Source of the DNA: Amycolatopsis methanolica 239
GTDB taxonomy: Bacteria > Actinomycetota > Actinomycetes > Mycobacteriales > Pseudonocardiaceae
Reading direction: 5' to 3'
DNA length: 64,000 bases
Assembly: GCF_000739085.1 (NCBI RefSeq)
Contig: NZ_CP009110.1
Span: 1,488,001 to 1,552,000 of the forward strand
Below the pieces are notes generated by a model. It did not search any database and was not told the origin of the DNA. It was given only the letters and a program-made list of their open reading frames with translations. Shown here in pieces: positions 48,991 to 58,052 of this stretch. The number at the start of each line of letters is the position of its first letter. Within the stretch, counting starts at the first letter, position 1. Both the position numbers and the translations under genes were made by a program.

Positions 48991-49028
48991 GGGACCGCTC
49001 CGGGATGCGCCCCGGGGCGGTCCCTTTT
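48991..49028 (+). terminator. Terminator after ilvC
   Basis: Arms GGGACCGC-TCCGGG and CCCGG-GGCGGTCCC (48991-49024) form a long stem with a small loop, followed by TTTT. It closes the ilvBNC operon. Confidence 0.85.
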
Positions 49029-49052
49029 CGTTCCCGGAGTTACCGTGATCAC

Positions 49053-49295
49053 GTGGACGACAAGGTGCGGGTTCGCGAGGAACTGGATCTCACCGGGGCG
49101 CGGTGGCAGGCCACGGAAGGTGAACTGGAGTTCGCACAGGTCGAGCACGTCGACGGTCTCGTCTACACGGCGCTTCGCAAGGCGACCGACCCGGACGGGC
49201 CGGTCCTGGTCTTCACACCGTCCGAATGGGCCGCTTTCGTGGCCGGCGCGAGGGACGGCGAGTTTCACGACCTCGCGGGGCTGACCGCGGACTGA
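49053..49295 (+). CDS. DUF397-like small protein
   Basis: An 80-residue protein: DLTGARWQATEGELEFAQVE, then the family ending DPDGPVLVFTPSEWAAFVAG. DUF397 proteins are small actinobacterial partners of XRE-type regulators; no such regulator is next to this copy. The GTG at 49053 was chosen because a -10-like TACCGT lies about 7 bases upstream; a longer reading upstream has no support. Confidence 0.7.
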   Translation: MDDKVRVREELDLTGARWQATEGELEFAQVEHVDGLVYTALRKATDPDGPVLVFTPSEWAAFVAGARDGEFHDLAGLTAD

Positions 49296-49529
49296 GCGGC
49301 CGCGAGCAGCTCTGGCAGGCAGGGGCCCGGCCGCGGTCGCGAAGGCCACCTGGTCGAGGTAGTCGCGGGATTCGGTGATCCGGTCGTTCCGCGCCCGCAC
49401 GAGCAGCAGGTTCGCGGGGGCGGGGCCGATTCCGCGGTAGGTGGGAGCCAGCTCGGACCACCGGCTCGCGGTGATCTGTTCGAGGAGAGCGCTGACGACC
49501 TCCGTGGGGGAGTGAGCCACGTCACCCAA
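49265..49529 (-). CDS. Small hypothetical protein, possibly frameshifted
   Basis: From 49529, the minus strand reads MGDVAHSPTEVVSALLEQIT, ASRWSELAPTYRGIGPAPAN and LLLVRARNDRITESRDYLDQ. If read on, the frame runs antisense through the DUF397-like gene, which is unlikely. A shift by one base near 49320 gives GPCLPELLAAAQSAVSPARS and a stop at 49265, a more sensible end of about 87 residues. No family was recognised. Either the gene is broken there or it simply ends differently. Confidence 0.4.
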
Positions 49530-49667
49530 TATGCGGAGCCCATACTCCGCTTGTGCGCCCGCGATCTCGATCCCGCCGGGTTGCGCTCCCGTTCACAGGC
49601 CCGGTGAGCAGCGCGACTAGACTCGCGGGCGTCGTTTGAGCCCAGCCGCGTCAACGGGAGCCCCATC

Positions 49668-51266
49668 GTGACCAACCCCAGCAAGCCGGTCGTCCTCATC
49701 GCCGAAAAGCTCGCCCCGTCCACGCTGGCCGTGTTCGGTGACGAGGTCGAGGTCCGGCACGTGGACGGCACCGACCGCCCCGCGCTGCTGGAGGCCGTGA
49801 AGTCCGCCGACGCGCTGCTGGTCCGCTCCGCGACCAAGGTGGACGCCGAGGTGCTGGCCGCCACCACGCGCCTGAAGGTCGTCGCCCGCGCGGGTGTCGG
49901 CCTGGACAACGTCGAGGTGCCCGCCGCCACCGCGCGCGGCGTGCTCGTGGTGAACGCCCCGACCTCGAACATCGTCTCGGCCGCCGAGCACGCCGTCGCG
50001 CTGCTGCTCGCCGTGGCCCGCCGCGTGCCCGCCGCCGACCAGAGCCTGCAGGGCGGCGCCTGGAAGCGCAGCCAGTTCACTGGTGTCGAGCTGAACGGCA
50101 AGACCATCGGCGTCGTCGGCTTCGGCAAGATCGGGCAGCTGTTCGCGCAGCGCCTCGCCGCGTTCGACACCAAGATCGTCGCCTACGACCCGTACGTGTC
50201 CGCCGCCCGCGCCGCCCAGCTCGGCGTCGAGATGCTCAGCCTCGACGAGCTGCTCGCGCGTGCCGACATGATCTCGATCCACCTGCCGAAGACCCCGGAG
50301 ACCAAGGGGCTCATCGACGCCGAGGCGCTGAAGAAGACCAAGCCGGGCGTCATCATCGTCAACGCCGCGCGTGGTGGCCTCGTCGACGAGGACGCGCTGG
50401 CCGAGGCCATCCGCAACGGCCACGTCGGCGGCGCGGGCATCGACGTGTTCGTCACCGAGCCGACCACCGAGAGCCCGCTGTTCGGCCTGCCCAACGTCGT
50501 CGTCACCCCGCACCTGGGCGCCTCGACCGCCGAGGCGCAGGACCGCGCGGGCACCGACGTCGCCCGGTCGGTGCTGCTCGCGCTGCGCGGCGACTTCGTG
50601 CCGGACGCGGTGAACGTCGCCAGCGGTGGCGTGGTCGGCGAGGAGGTCCGCCCGTACCTGCCGCTGACCCAGAAGCTGGGCACCGTGCTGGCCGCGCTGA
50701 GCCAGAAGGCGCCGTCGGCGGTCACCGTCGAGGTGCGTGGCGAGCTGTCGTCGGAGGACGTCAGCGTGCTGTCGCTGGCCGCGCTGCGGGGCGTGTTCTC
50801 GGGCGTGGTCGAGGACCAGGTCACGTTCGTCAACGCGCCGCGCCTGGCCGAGGAGTTCGGCGTGCGCACCGAGATCGTCACCGAGCCGGAGAGCCCGAAC
50901 TGGCGCAGCCTGGTCACCGTGCGCGCGGTGCACGACGACGGCACCACGCTGTCGGTGTCCGGTTCGGTCACCGGCAACAACCAGGTGGAGAAGCTGGTGG
51001 AGGTCAACGGCCGCCACTTCGACCTGCGCGCCGAGGGCCACATGCTGCTCCTGGAGTACCCCGACCGCCCCGGCATCATGGGCCGCGTCGGCACCCTCCT
51101 GGGTGAGGCGTCGATCAACATCGAGGCGGCGCAGATCAGCCAGACCACCGACCGGTCGGACGCGGTGATGATCCTGCGCGTCGACCGCGAGGTGGACTCC
51201 CACCTGCTGGAGCCGATCGCCGCGACCGTCGGCGCGCGCACCATCCGCGCCGTCACGTTCGCATAA
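49668..51266 (+). CDS. serA: D-3-phosphoglycerate dehydrogenase
   Basis: A 532-residue long-form enzyme that begins serine synthesis. It has the NAD site TIGVVGFGKIGQLFAQRLAA, the catalytic Arg in IIVNAARGGLVDEDALAEAI and His in VVTPHLGASTAEAQDRAG. An ASB domain (about residues 315-450) and a C-terminal ACT domain (LLLEYPDRPGIMGRVGTLLG) follow, as in the M. tuberculosis enzyme. The GTG at 49668 has GGGAG upstream. It stands alone between ilvC and the protease. Confidence 0.96.
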   Translation: MTNPSKPVVLIAEKLAPSTLAVFGDEVEVRHVDGTDRPALLEAVKSADALLVRSATKVDAEVLAATTRLKVVARAGVGLDNVEVPAATARGVLVVNAPTSNIVSAAEHAVALLLAVARRVPAADQSLQGGAWKRSQFTGVELNGKTIGVVGFGKIGQLFAQRLAAFDTKIVAYDPYVSAARAAQLGVEMLSLDELLARADMISIHLPKTPETKGLIDAEALKKTKPGVIIVNAARGGLVDEDALAEAIRNGHVGGAGIDVFVTEPTTESPLFGLPNVVVTPHLGASTAEAQDRAGTDVARSVLLALRGDFVPDAVNVASGGVVGEEVRPYLPLTQKLGTVLAALSQKAPSAVTVEVRGELSSEDVSVLSLAALRGVFSGVVEDQVTFVNAPRLAEEFGVRTEIVTEPESPNWRSLVTVRAVHDDGTTLSVSGSVTGNNQVEKLVEVNGRHFDLRAEGHMLLLEYPDRPGIMGRVGTLLGEASINIEAAQISQTTDRSDAVMILRVDREVDSHLLEPIAATVGARTIRAVTFA

Positions 51267-51363
51267 CACGCACTACCTCCCAAAGTCGGATTACTCCGAT
51301 GCGCTCTAGGCGCATCGCGGGAGCACCGGCTAAGTTCGCACCCTCGCCTTGATCGGAGTGAGG

Positions 51364-54300
51364 GTGCGAACAAGCATGAGAAACACGACCCGGCGGTCGC
51401 TCGCCGCCGTCTTCGCCGCCGCGCTCGCCGCGACCGGTTTCGCGTCGGGCAGCGCGGCGGCCCAGGACGAGCCGCTGGCGGCGGGCAAACCCGTGGCCAA
51501 GGTGTCCGCGGACGGCCTGCAGGGCAAGCTGTCCCCGCGGCTGGCGTCGGCCAAGGGCCGGACGACCGCCTTCATCGAGCTGACCCAGCAGCCCGCGGTG
51601 GACGCGTTCAACGCCGAGCGCGGCGCGGGCAAGGACCGCGCCAGGCAGGCGGCGAACAACGCGCGGGCCGGGGTCGCCGGGGTGGTGAACTCCGTGCTGG
51701 GCCAGCTGCGTTCGCTCGACGCGGGCACCGAGGTGCTCTACTCGACCGCGAACGCCGTCTCCGGTGTCGTCGTGACCGCCGACGCCGCGAAGATCCGCGA
51801 ACTGGCCGCCCGCCCGGACGTCGCGTCGATCCGCACGGTCGTGCCGAAGACGCGCAGCAACAACAGTGCCGCCCAGCTGACCAACACGCTCAACGCGTGG
51901 CAGCAGACCGGCCGCCTCGGCGACGGCGTCAAGGTCGGGGTCATCGACGACGGCATCGACTACACCCACGCCGACTTCGGCGGCCCCGGCACGAAGGCGG
52001 CCTACGACTCGGTCGACCGGAACGCGCCGACGCCGCTGTTCCCCAACGCCAAGGTGGTCGGCGGCACGGACCTGGTCGGCGACGAGTACGACGCGGGCAC
52101 CGAGGGCGCCGACACCCCCAAGCCGGACCCCAACCCGATCGCCTGCGGTGAGCACGGCACGCACGTAGCCGGCACCGTCGCCGGGTACGGCGTCAACGCC
52201 GACGGCAGCACCTTCACCGGCGACTACTCGAAGCTGACCGCCGAGTCGCTGAACGCCATGAAGATCGGCCCGGGCATGGCGCCCAAGGCCTCGCTGTACG
52301 CGATCAAGGTGTTCGGCTGCGAGGGCTCCACCGACGTCACCTCGCAGGCGCTGGACTGGGCGCTCGACCCCAACGGCGACGGTGACTTCGACGACCACCT
52401 CGACATCGTCAACCTGTCGCTGGGCAGCGACTTCGGCGCGCCGGACGACCCGGACTCGCTGTTCGTGCGCAAGCTGGCCGCGAACAACGTCCTGTCGGTC
52501 ATCGCCGAGGGCAACGGCGGCGACCTCTACGACGTCGGCGGGTCGCCGGGCAACACGCCCGAGGCGCTGACCGTGGCGTCCAGCCGGGACGTGTCGGTCC
52601 TGCGCGACGCGGCGGACGTGACCGCGCCGGCCGGCGTCGCCGGCCCGAAGGGCGGCCAGTACAGCCAGAACTACACCGGCTACGACACCCTGGACCGCAC
52701 CTCGGCGGTGGCGAAGCTGTCCTCGGCCAACGCCGACGGCTGCGCGCCCTACTCCGACGCCGACAAGGCCGCGGTCGCGGGCAAGTTCGCATGGCTGGAG
52801 TGGGACGACAACGACGCCACCCGCGCCTGCGGTTCGGCCGCTCGCGCCAACAATGCCCAGGCCGCCCGCGCCACCGGTGTGCTGCTGTCGTCCAGCCTGG
52901 AGCACTTCGCCGCGGGCATCGCGGGCAACTCGGCCATCCCGATGTTCCAGTTCACCGCGTCGGCGACCAGCCAGATCCGCCCGGCGCTGGACGCGGGCAC
53001 GCTGACCGCCCGCCTGTACGGGGCCGGCCGCGCCAGCCTGCGGACCGACGACCCGGCGATCGTGGACACCCCGAGCTCGTTCACCTCGCGCGGCGTGCGC
53101 GGCCCGGCCGTCAAGCCGGACGTGTCCGCGCCCGGCGACACGATCTCGTCCGCCCTGCGCGGCAGCGGCAACAACCGCACCGTGCTGTCCGGCACGTCGA
53201 TGGCGACGCCGCTGACCGCCGGCGTCACCGCGCTGCTGCGGCAGGCGCACCCCGACTGGTCCGTCGAGGAGATCAAGGCCCTGGTGATGAACACCGCCGG
53301 GCACGACATCGTCGCCGACGGCAAGACCTACGCGCCGCAGCGCGTCGGTGCCGGGCGGCTGGACACGCAGGCCGCGCTGAACGACCAGGTGCTGGCCTAC
53401 TCGCGGGACGACCGGGGTGCCGTCAGCGTCACCTTCGGCACCGTCGAGGTGGACCGGCCGACGACGATCACCAAGACCATCCAGGTGGTCAACAAGGGCG
53501 ACAGCTGGGCCCGCTACGCCGTGGCCTACGAGGGCATCACGAACCTGCCCGGCGTGCAGTACGAGCTGTCCGACCGGTCCGTGTCGCTGCCGCCGCGCGG
53601 CACCGCGTCGGTCCGCGTCACGCTGCGGATCACCGACCCCACGGCACTGCGCAAGGTCATCGACCCGACGGTGGCGACGGACCAGGCCGGGATGGCCCGC
53701 CAGTTCGTCGCCGACGCCTCCGGGCGCGTCGTGCTCAGCCCGCCGCCCGGCGGGAGCAAGCCGACGCTGCGCGTGCCGGTCTACGCGGCGCCGAAGCCGG
53801 TGTCGTCGATCGACACCCCGAAGTCGCTGAACTTCGCGGCCGACACCGCGCGCTTCACGCTCACCGGCCGCGGCGTCGACCAGGGCACCGGGAGCCAGCG
53901 CTACGAGTCGCTGATCAGCGTGCTGGAGCTGCAGGGCGAGTCCCCGCGGCTGCCCGAGTGCCGCGGCAGGGTGACCGACGGCTGCACGATCAACGACACG
54001 GCCAAGGGCGGCGACCTGCAGTACGTCGGCGCGGCGTCCACCATCGCGCAGGCGCGGCAGCAGGGCCACGCCGACCAGGCGCTGCTCGCGTTCGGGATCT
54101 CGACGTGGGGCAACTGGGCGAACCTGGGCAGCAACACGATCCCGTTCGTCGACATCGACACCACCGGCGACGGCGTGCCCGACTTCGAGTCCTACGTCAC
54201 GAAGGCGAGCGGCACCGACGTCTGGCTGGTCAACACCGTGGACCTGAACGCCGAGGGCTTCCCCACCGTGGACGTCCAGGCGGTCAACGGCCAGCTCGGT

Positions 54301-54684
54301 GACGTGGACACCAACGTGTTCGACACCAACGTCGTGCTGCTGCCGGTCAGCATCACGGCGCTGGGCATCGACCCGGCGGCGGCCTCGCACAAGATCAGCT
54401 ACACCGTCGGCACCACCGGGTACTACGTGGCGCCCAGCAGCGAGAACGGGCTCGTCGACGCCATCGGCACGCCGATGACGTTCGACGCGCTCGCGCCGGC
54501 CTACTCGGTTGCCGGTGCCAACGGGTCCGCGCTGATGTACTCGGCGAAGCCCGGCACGGCGCTCGACGTCACGCGCAACCCGGCGTCGGCCGACACGGTG
54601 CGCGGGCTGCTCGCGCTGAAGCACCACAACGGCAACGGCAACCGGGTGAGCGTGATCCGGGTGAACGGGGGTAGCCGGCCCTGA
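51364..54684 (+). CDS. Large secreted S8 (subtilisin-like) peptidase
   Basis: An exported protein of about 1106 residues. A signal peptide (SLAAVFAAALAATGFASGSA, cleaved near AAA-QDE) is followed by an inhibitor-I9-like propeptide. The catalytic triad is Asp195 (VGVIDDGIDYTH), His264 (ACGEHGTHVAGT) and Ser612 (LSGTSMATPLTAG). A PA-like insert lies between the His and Ser. About 430 C-terminal residues form a fibronectin-like and another beta-rich domain (TTITKTIQVVNKGDSWARYA). The GTG at 51364 has GGAG 5 bases upstream; an ATG at 51376 is possible. It probably degrades extracellular protein. Confidence 0.92.
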   Translation: MRTSMRNTTRRSLAAVFAAALAATGFASGSAAAQDEPLAAGKPVAKVSADGLQGKLSPRLASAKGRTTAFIELTQQPAVDAFNAERGAGKDRARQAANNARAGVAGVVNSVLGQLRSLDAGTEVLYSTANAVSGVVVTADAAKIRELAARPDVASIRTVVPKTRSNNSAAQLTNTLNAWQQTGRLGDGVKVGVIDDGIDYTHADFGGPGTKAAYDSVDRNAPTPLFPNAKVVGGTDLVGDEYDAGTEGADTPKPDPNPIACGEHGTHVAGTVAGYGVNADGSTFTGDYSKLTAESLNAMKIGPGMAPKASLYAIKVFGCEGSTDVTSQALDWALDPNGDGDFDDHLDIVNLSLGSDFGAPDDPDSLFVRKLAANNVLSVIAEGNGGDLYDVGGSPGNTPEALTVASSRDVSVLRDAADVTAPAGVAGPKGGQYSQNYTGYDTLDRTSAVAKLSSANADGCAPYSDADKAAVAGKFAWLEWDDNDATRACGSAARANNAQAARATGVLLSSSLEHFAAGIAGNSAIPMFQFTASATSQIRPALDAGTLTARLYGAGRASLRTDDPAIVDTPSSFTSRGVRGPAVKPDVSAPGDTISSALRGSGNNRTVLSGTSMATPLTAGVTALLRQAHPDWSVEEIKALVMNTAGHDIVADGKTYAPQRVGAGRLDTQAALNDQVLAYSRDDRGAVSVTFGTVEVDRPTTITKTIQVVNKGDSWARYAVAYEGITNLPGVQYELSDRSVSLPPRGTASVRVTLRITDPTALRKVIDPTVATDQAGMARQFVADASGRVVLSPPPGGSKPTLRVPVYAAPKPVSSIDTPKSLNFAADTARFTLTGRGVDQGTGSQRYESLISVLELQGESPRLPECRGRVTDGCTINDTAKGGDLQYVGAASTIAQARQQGHADQALLAFGISTWGNWANLGSNTIPFVDIDTTGDGVPDFESYVTKASGTDVWLVNTVDLNAEGFPTVDVQAVNGQLGDVDTNVFDTNVVLLPVSITALGIDPAAASHKISYTVGTTGYYVAPSSENGLVDAIGTPMTFDALAPAYSVAGANGSALMYSAKPGTALDVTRNPASADTVRGLLALKHHNGNGNRVSVIRVNGGSRP

Positions 54685-54850
54685 CGACCGGGGCCACTCC
54701 GCCGATCGGGTGTCTCACTTATCGGGAGATTCCGTCATAAGGGTGGTGCCGCTTCGGCTCGTTGGCGACAGCCGGTAACCTGCCGTCGCTGGAGTATGTG
54801 GGCAAACGGGTGCGAACGAGCCCCGTGGCCCTGATCGACGGAGGTGTCTG

Positions 54851-55894
54851 ATGCGGCTGGCGGTGATCCCAGGTGATGGGATCGGACCCGAAGTGATCAC
54901 CGAGGCCCTGAAGGTACTCGGCGAGGTCGCTCCCACAGTGGAGTACACGAACTACGACCTCGGCGCGGCCCGCTGGCACGCCACCGGCGAGCTGCTCCCC
55001 GAGTCGGTCCTCGGCGAGCTCCGGCAGCACGACGCCATCCTGCTGGGCGCGGTCGGCGACCCGACCGTGCCCAGCGGGATCCTGGAGCGGGGCCTGCTGC
55101 TCCGCCTGCGGTTCGAGCTGGACCACCACGTGAACCTGCGCCCGGCCAAGCTGTACCCGGGTGTGCGCGGCCCGCTGGCCGACAGCAACGCCGAGATCGA
55201 CATGGTGGTCGTGCGCGAGGGCACCGAGGGCCCGTACGCGGGCAACGGCGGCCTGCTGCGCAAGGACACCGAGCACGAGATCGCCACTGAGGTCAGCGTC
55301 AACACCGCGTTCGGCATCCGCCGCGTGGTGTCCGACGCGTTCAAGCGGGCCGAGGAGCGGCCGCGCAAGCACCTCACGCTGGTGCACAAGACCAACGTGC
55401 TGCTGCACGCCGGTTCGCTGTGGTCGCGGATCGTCGAGGAGGTGTCGCTCGAGCACCCGCAGGTCACGGTCTCCTACTCGCACGTGGACGCCGCCACGAT
55501 CCACATGGTCACCGACCCGGGCCGCTTCGACGTGATCGTCACCGACAACCTGTTCGGCGACATCATCACCGACCTGGCCGCCGCCGTGACCGGTGGCATC
55601 GGTCTCGCCGCCAGCGGCAACCTGGACATCACGCGCCGCAACCCGAGCATGTTCGAGCCGGTGCACGGCAGCGCGCCGGACATCGCCGGTCAGGGCATCG
55701 CCGACCCGACCGCCGCGGTGCTGTCGGTTTCGCTGCTGCTGGACCACCTCGGCCAGCGCGAGGCGGCCCGCCGCATCGAGGCGTCCGTCGCCTTCGACCT
55801 GGCGACCCGCGACCAGGCCAACCCGGGCGCCACGCAGGCGATCGGCGACCGCCTGGCCGCCCTGGTCTCGTCGAACACGCGACCGGTCGCCTGA
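54851..55894 (+). CDS. leuB: 3-isopropylmalate dehydrogenase
   Basis: A 347-residue enzyme of leucine synthesis starting [20 protein letters not shown]. Substrate and metal residues lie in [23 protein letters not shown] and the Asp-rich [20 protein letters not shown]. The C-terminal NAD site is [20 protein letters not shown]. The ATG has a good GGAGGTG upstream and a -10-like TAACCT at 54776-54781 serves as promoter. A strong terminator follows, so cimA is transcribed on its own. Confidence 0.96.
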   Translation: MRLAVIPGDGIGPEVITEALKVLGEVAPTVEYTNYDLGAARWHATGELLPESVLGELRQHDAILLGAVGDPTVPSGILERGLLLRLRFELDHHVNLRPAKLYPGVRGPLADSNAEIDMVVVREGTEGPYAGNGGLLRKDTEHEIATEVSVNTAFGIRRVVSDAFKRAEERPRKHLTLVHKTNVLLHAGSLWSRIVEEVSLEHPQVTVSYSHVDAATIHMVTDPGRFDVIVTDNLFGDIITDLAAAVTGGIGLAASGNLDITRRNPSMFEPVHGSAPDIAGQGIADPTAAVLSVSLLLDHLGQREAARRIEASVAFDLATRDQANPGATQAIGDRLAALVSSNTRPVA

Positions 55895-55906
55895 TCGTTT
55901 TCCCAA

Positions 55907-55953
55907 GCCGTGGAGGCCATCCCCGCTTCGGGGGTGGCCTCCACGGCATTTTT
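55907..55953 (+). terminator. Terminator after leuB
   Basis: Arms GCCGTGGAGGCCA and TGGCCTCCACGGC pair across a short inner stem (CCCG/CGGG), followed by ATTTTT. It ends about 35 bases before the cimA leader peptide. Confidence 0.9.
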
Positions 55954-55981
55954 GCCCTTTCGCGCACCGGTGTGGCATGAT
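55952..55981 (+). promoter_or_regulatory. cimA promoter
   Basis: A -35-like TTGCCC (55952-55957) and a -10 CATGAT (55976-55981, five of six consensus bases) are 18 bases apart. The start falls at about 55987-55988, so the leader peptide beginning at 55988 would be leaderless. Confidence 0.6.
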
Positions 55982-55987
55982 GCGGGC

Positions 55988-56035
55988 ATGGCTTCCTCTT
56001 TCGCCGTGATCATTATCGGCAGGCGCGCCGGGTAG
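55988..56035 (+). CDS. cimA leader peptide (attenuator)
   Basis: Fifteen codons from ATG to TAG encode MASSFAVIIIGRRAG. A run of one Val and three Ile codons (GTG ATC ATT ATC) at positions 7-10 would stall the ribosome when charged isoleucine tRNA is scarce, which suits control of a gene of isoleucine synthesis. It is exactly the same length as the ilvB leader peptide and likewise begins at the transcript start. Confidence 0.8.
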   Translation: MASSFAVIIIGRRAG

Positions 56036-56090
56036 TGTCCGCATCGGACACCTGGCGCGCAGACCTCTCGCATCCGCGGGAGGTTTTTTT
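56035..56090 (+). terminator. cimA attenuator: pause hairpin and terminator
   Basis: A hairpin GTGTCCG-CAT-CGGACAC (56035-56051) overlaps the leader stop codon. GGCGCGC copies at 56022-56029 (inside the leader) and 56054-56060 can pair as an alternative fold. The terminator is ACCTCTCGC/GCGGGAGGT (56063-56084, nine pairs, one G-U, 4-base loop) followed by seven T. The sequence TTTTTTGTTGCCC after it is identical to that after the ilvB terminator. Confidence 0.8.
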
Positions 56091-56128
56091 GTTGCCCGAG
56101 AAGCCTTCCACCACGCAAGGAGATGACC

Positions 56129-57730
56129 GTGACCCGCACGGAGCCAGCCGGACTGCCTCTCGGTGACGACTTCCACCTGTACGACACGACTTTGCGGGAC
56201 GGCGCCCAGCGCGAGGGCATCTCCTACTCGGTGGCGGACAAGCTCGCCGTCGCGCGTCTGCTGGACGAGCTGGGTGTGGGCTTCATCGAGGGCGGCTGGC
56301 CGGGAGCGTTGCCGAAGGACACCGAGTTCTTCGCCCGCGCCGCGGACGGGGAGCTGATCCTCAAGCACGCGGCGCTCGTCGCGTTCGGATCGACGCGCAA
56401 GGCGGGCACGACGGCGGCGGAGGACGCCCAGGTGCGGGCGCTGCTCGACTCGCGGGCGCCCGTGGTGACGCTGGTCGCGAAGTCGGACCGCCGCCACATC
56501 GAGCGCGCGTTGCGCGTGGACGTCGACGAGGCCTGCGCGATGGTCGCCGACACCGTGTCGTTCCTGGTCGGCGAGGGGCGCCGGGTGTTCCTCGACGCCG
56601 AGCACTTCTTCGATGGCTACGCCTTCGACCCGGACACCTCGCTGCGCGTGCTGGAAGCCGGGTTCACCGCAGGCGCCGACGTCGTCGTGCTGTGCGACAC
56701 CAACGGCGGCCAGCTGCCGCTCGGGATCGCCGAAACGGTGCGGGAAGTCGCCGCCCGCACCGGTTTCCGGCTCGGCATCCACTGCCAGGACGACACTTCC
56801 TGCGCCGTCGCCAACAGCATCGCGGCGGTGCAGGCCGGCGCGACGCACGTGCAGTGCACCGCGAACGGGTACGGGGAGCGGGCCGGCAACGCCGACCTGT
56901 TCGCCGTGACGGGAAACCTCGTGGCCAAGCTCGGGATGGACGTGCTCCCCACCGGGGGCGCCGCCGAGCTGACCCGCGTCTCCCATGCCCTTGCCGAAAT
57001 CGCGAACATCGCACCCGACACCCACCAGGCCTACGTCGGGTCGTCGGCCTTCGCCCACAAGGCGGGGCTGCACGCGAGCGCGATCAAGGTGGATCCGTTG
57101 CTGTACAACCACATCGATCCATCTTCCGTCGGCAACGACATGCGGGTCCTGGTCACCGAGATGGCCGGCAGGGCCAGCCTGGAGCTCAAGGGACGTGAGC
57201 TCGGGGTGGACCTTGCCGGCCGGCCTGAGGCGGTCACCAGCGTGGTGGCGAAGGTGAAGGAGCTGGAGGCCGAGGGCTGGTCGTTCGAGGCCGCCGACGC
57301 GTCGCTGGAACTGCTGCTGCGCGAGGAGGTCGACGGCCCGGCCGAGCCGCCGTTCACGCTGGAGTCCTACCGCGTCGTGCTGGACCACCGCGGCGACGGG
57401 GAGGTGATCTCCGAGGCGACGGTGAAGGTGCACGTCGCGGGGGAGCGGGTGATCGCGACCGCGGAGGGCAACGGCCCGGTGCACGCGCTGGACGCTGCGC
57501 TGCGGAAGGCCCTGTCGCCGTCGCTGTCCTGGTTGGACAGTGTCGAGCTGTCGGACTACAAGGTGCGGATCCTGCCGAGCCACCCGGGCAGCGACGCGGT
57601 GACCCGGGTGCTGCTGAAGTCCAGCGACGGCGACCAGGAGTGGACCACGGTCGGCGTGCACGGCAGCATCGTCGAAGCGAGCTGGCTCGCCTTGTGCGAC
57701 GCACTGGTGCACAAGAGCATGCGGGCCTAG
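56129..57730 (+). CDS. cimA: Citramalate synthase (CimA-type, LeuA superfamily)
   Basis: A 533-residue enzyme that condenses pyruvate and acetyl-CoA to citramalate, the threonine-independent route to 2-ketobutyrate and isoleucine. The catalytic domain starts FHLYDTTLRDGAQREGISYS, with metal ligands later in GIHCQDDTSCAVANSIAA and HVQCTANGYGERAGN. HKAGLHASAIKVDPLLYNHI and a C-terminal LeuA dimerisation/allosteric domain follow. The GTG at 56129 has AAGGAG 6 bases upstream; the ATG at 56123 would have no gap. The Ile-rich leader peptide upstream independently supports the assignment. Confidence 0.9.
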   Translation: MTRTEPAGLPLGDDFHLYDTTLRDGAQREGISYSVADKLAVARLLDELGVGFIEGGWPGALPKDTEFFARAADGELILKHAALVAFGSTRKAGTTAAEDAQVRALLDSRAPVVTLVAKSDRRHIERALRVDVDEACAMVADTVSFLVGEGRRVFLDAEHFFDGYAFDPDTSLRVLEAGFTAGADVVVLCDTNGGQLPLGIAETVREVAARTGFRLGIHCQDDTSCAVANSIAAVQAGATHVQCTANGYGERAGNADLFAVTGNLVAKLGMDVLPTGGAAELTRVSHALAEIANIAPDTHQAYVGSSAFAHKAGLHASAIKVDPLLYNHIDPSSVGNDMRVLVTEMAGRASLELKGRELGVDLAGRPEAVTSVVAKVKELEAEGWSFEAADASLELLLREEVDGPAEPPFTLESYRVVLDHRGDGEVISEATVKVHVAGERVIATAEGNGPVHALDAALRKALSPSLSWLDSVELSDYKVRILPSHPGSDAVTRVLLKSSDGDQEWTTVGVHGSIVEASWLALCDALVHKSMRA

Positions 57731-57746
57731 AAGCGCGGTGGGCCAC

Positions 57747-58052
57747 CCCCGCGCGTCGCGGGTGAGCCTCGCGGCGGGACTCGCCTCCCTGCGACTGCCG
57801 TCCGTGAGCGGCCAGGCTGGGTGCGGTGGAGCCATGGCGGGCAATCCTCGACGGCCTCCCGGGCAACGCCCGGGTGGTGCTGCGCTGTCCCACCGGCGAC
57901 GCGTTCGCCGAGCTGCTGCTGGCCTGCGCCGACCGCAGGCTGGTGGCGGTTCCATTGCGCGCCCGCGTGACGGACACCGAGGTGGCCAGGGCCGCGGCGG
58001 TCGGGGCCTCCGCGGTGGTCGACGGGTCGCCCCGCGCGTCGCGGGTGAGCCT
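57747..58052. repeat. 23-base direct repeat (two copies)
   Basis: An identical 23-base stretch beginning CCCCGCGCGTCGCGGGTGAG occurs at 57747-57769, just after cimA, and at 58030-58052, inside the ligase remnant. Both copies contain the palindrome CCGCG-CGT-CGCGG. Confidence 0.85.

Noticed and set aside
51253..54627. A 1124-codon open frame antisense to the S8 peptidase
   Set aside because: It mirrors the peptidase codons, is rich in Arg, Val, His and Gly without domains, and lacks a ribosome site. The sense frame has all catalytic motifs.
54719..57955. A 1078-codon minus-strand open frame across leuB and cimA
   Set aside because: It crosses two conserved genes, two terminators and an attenuator. 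High-GC third-position bias explains it.
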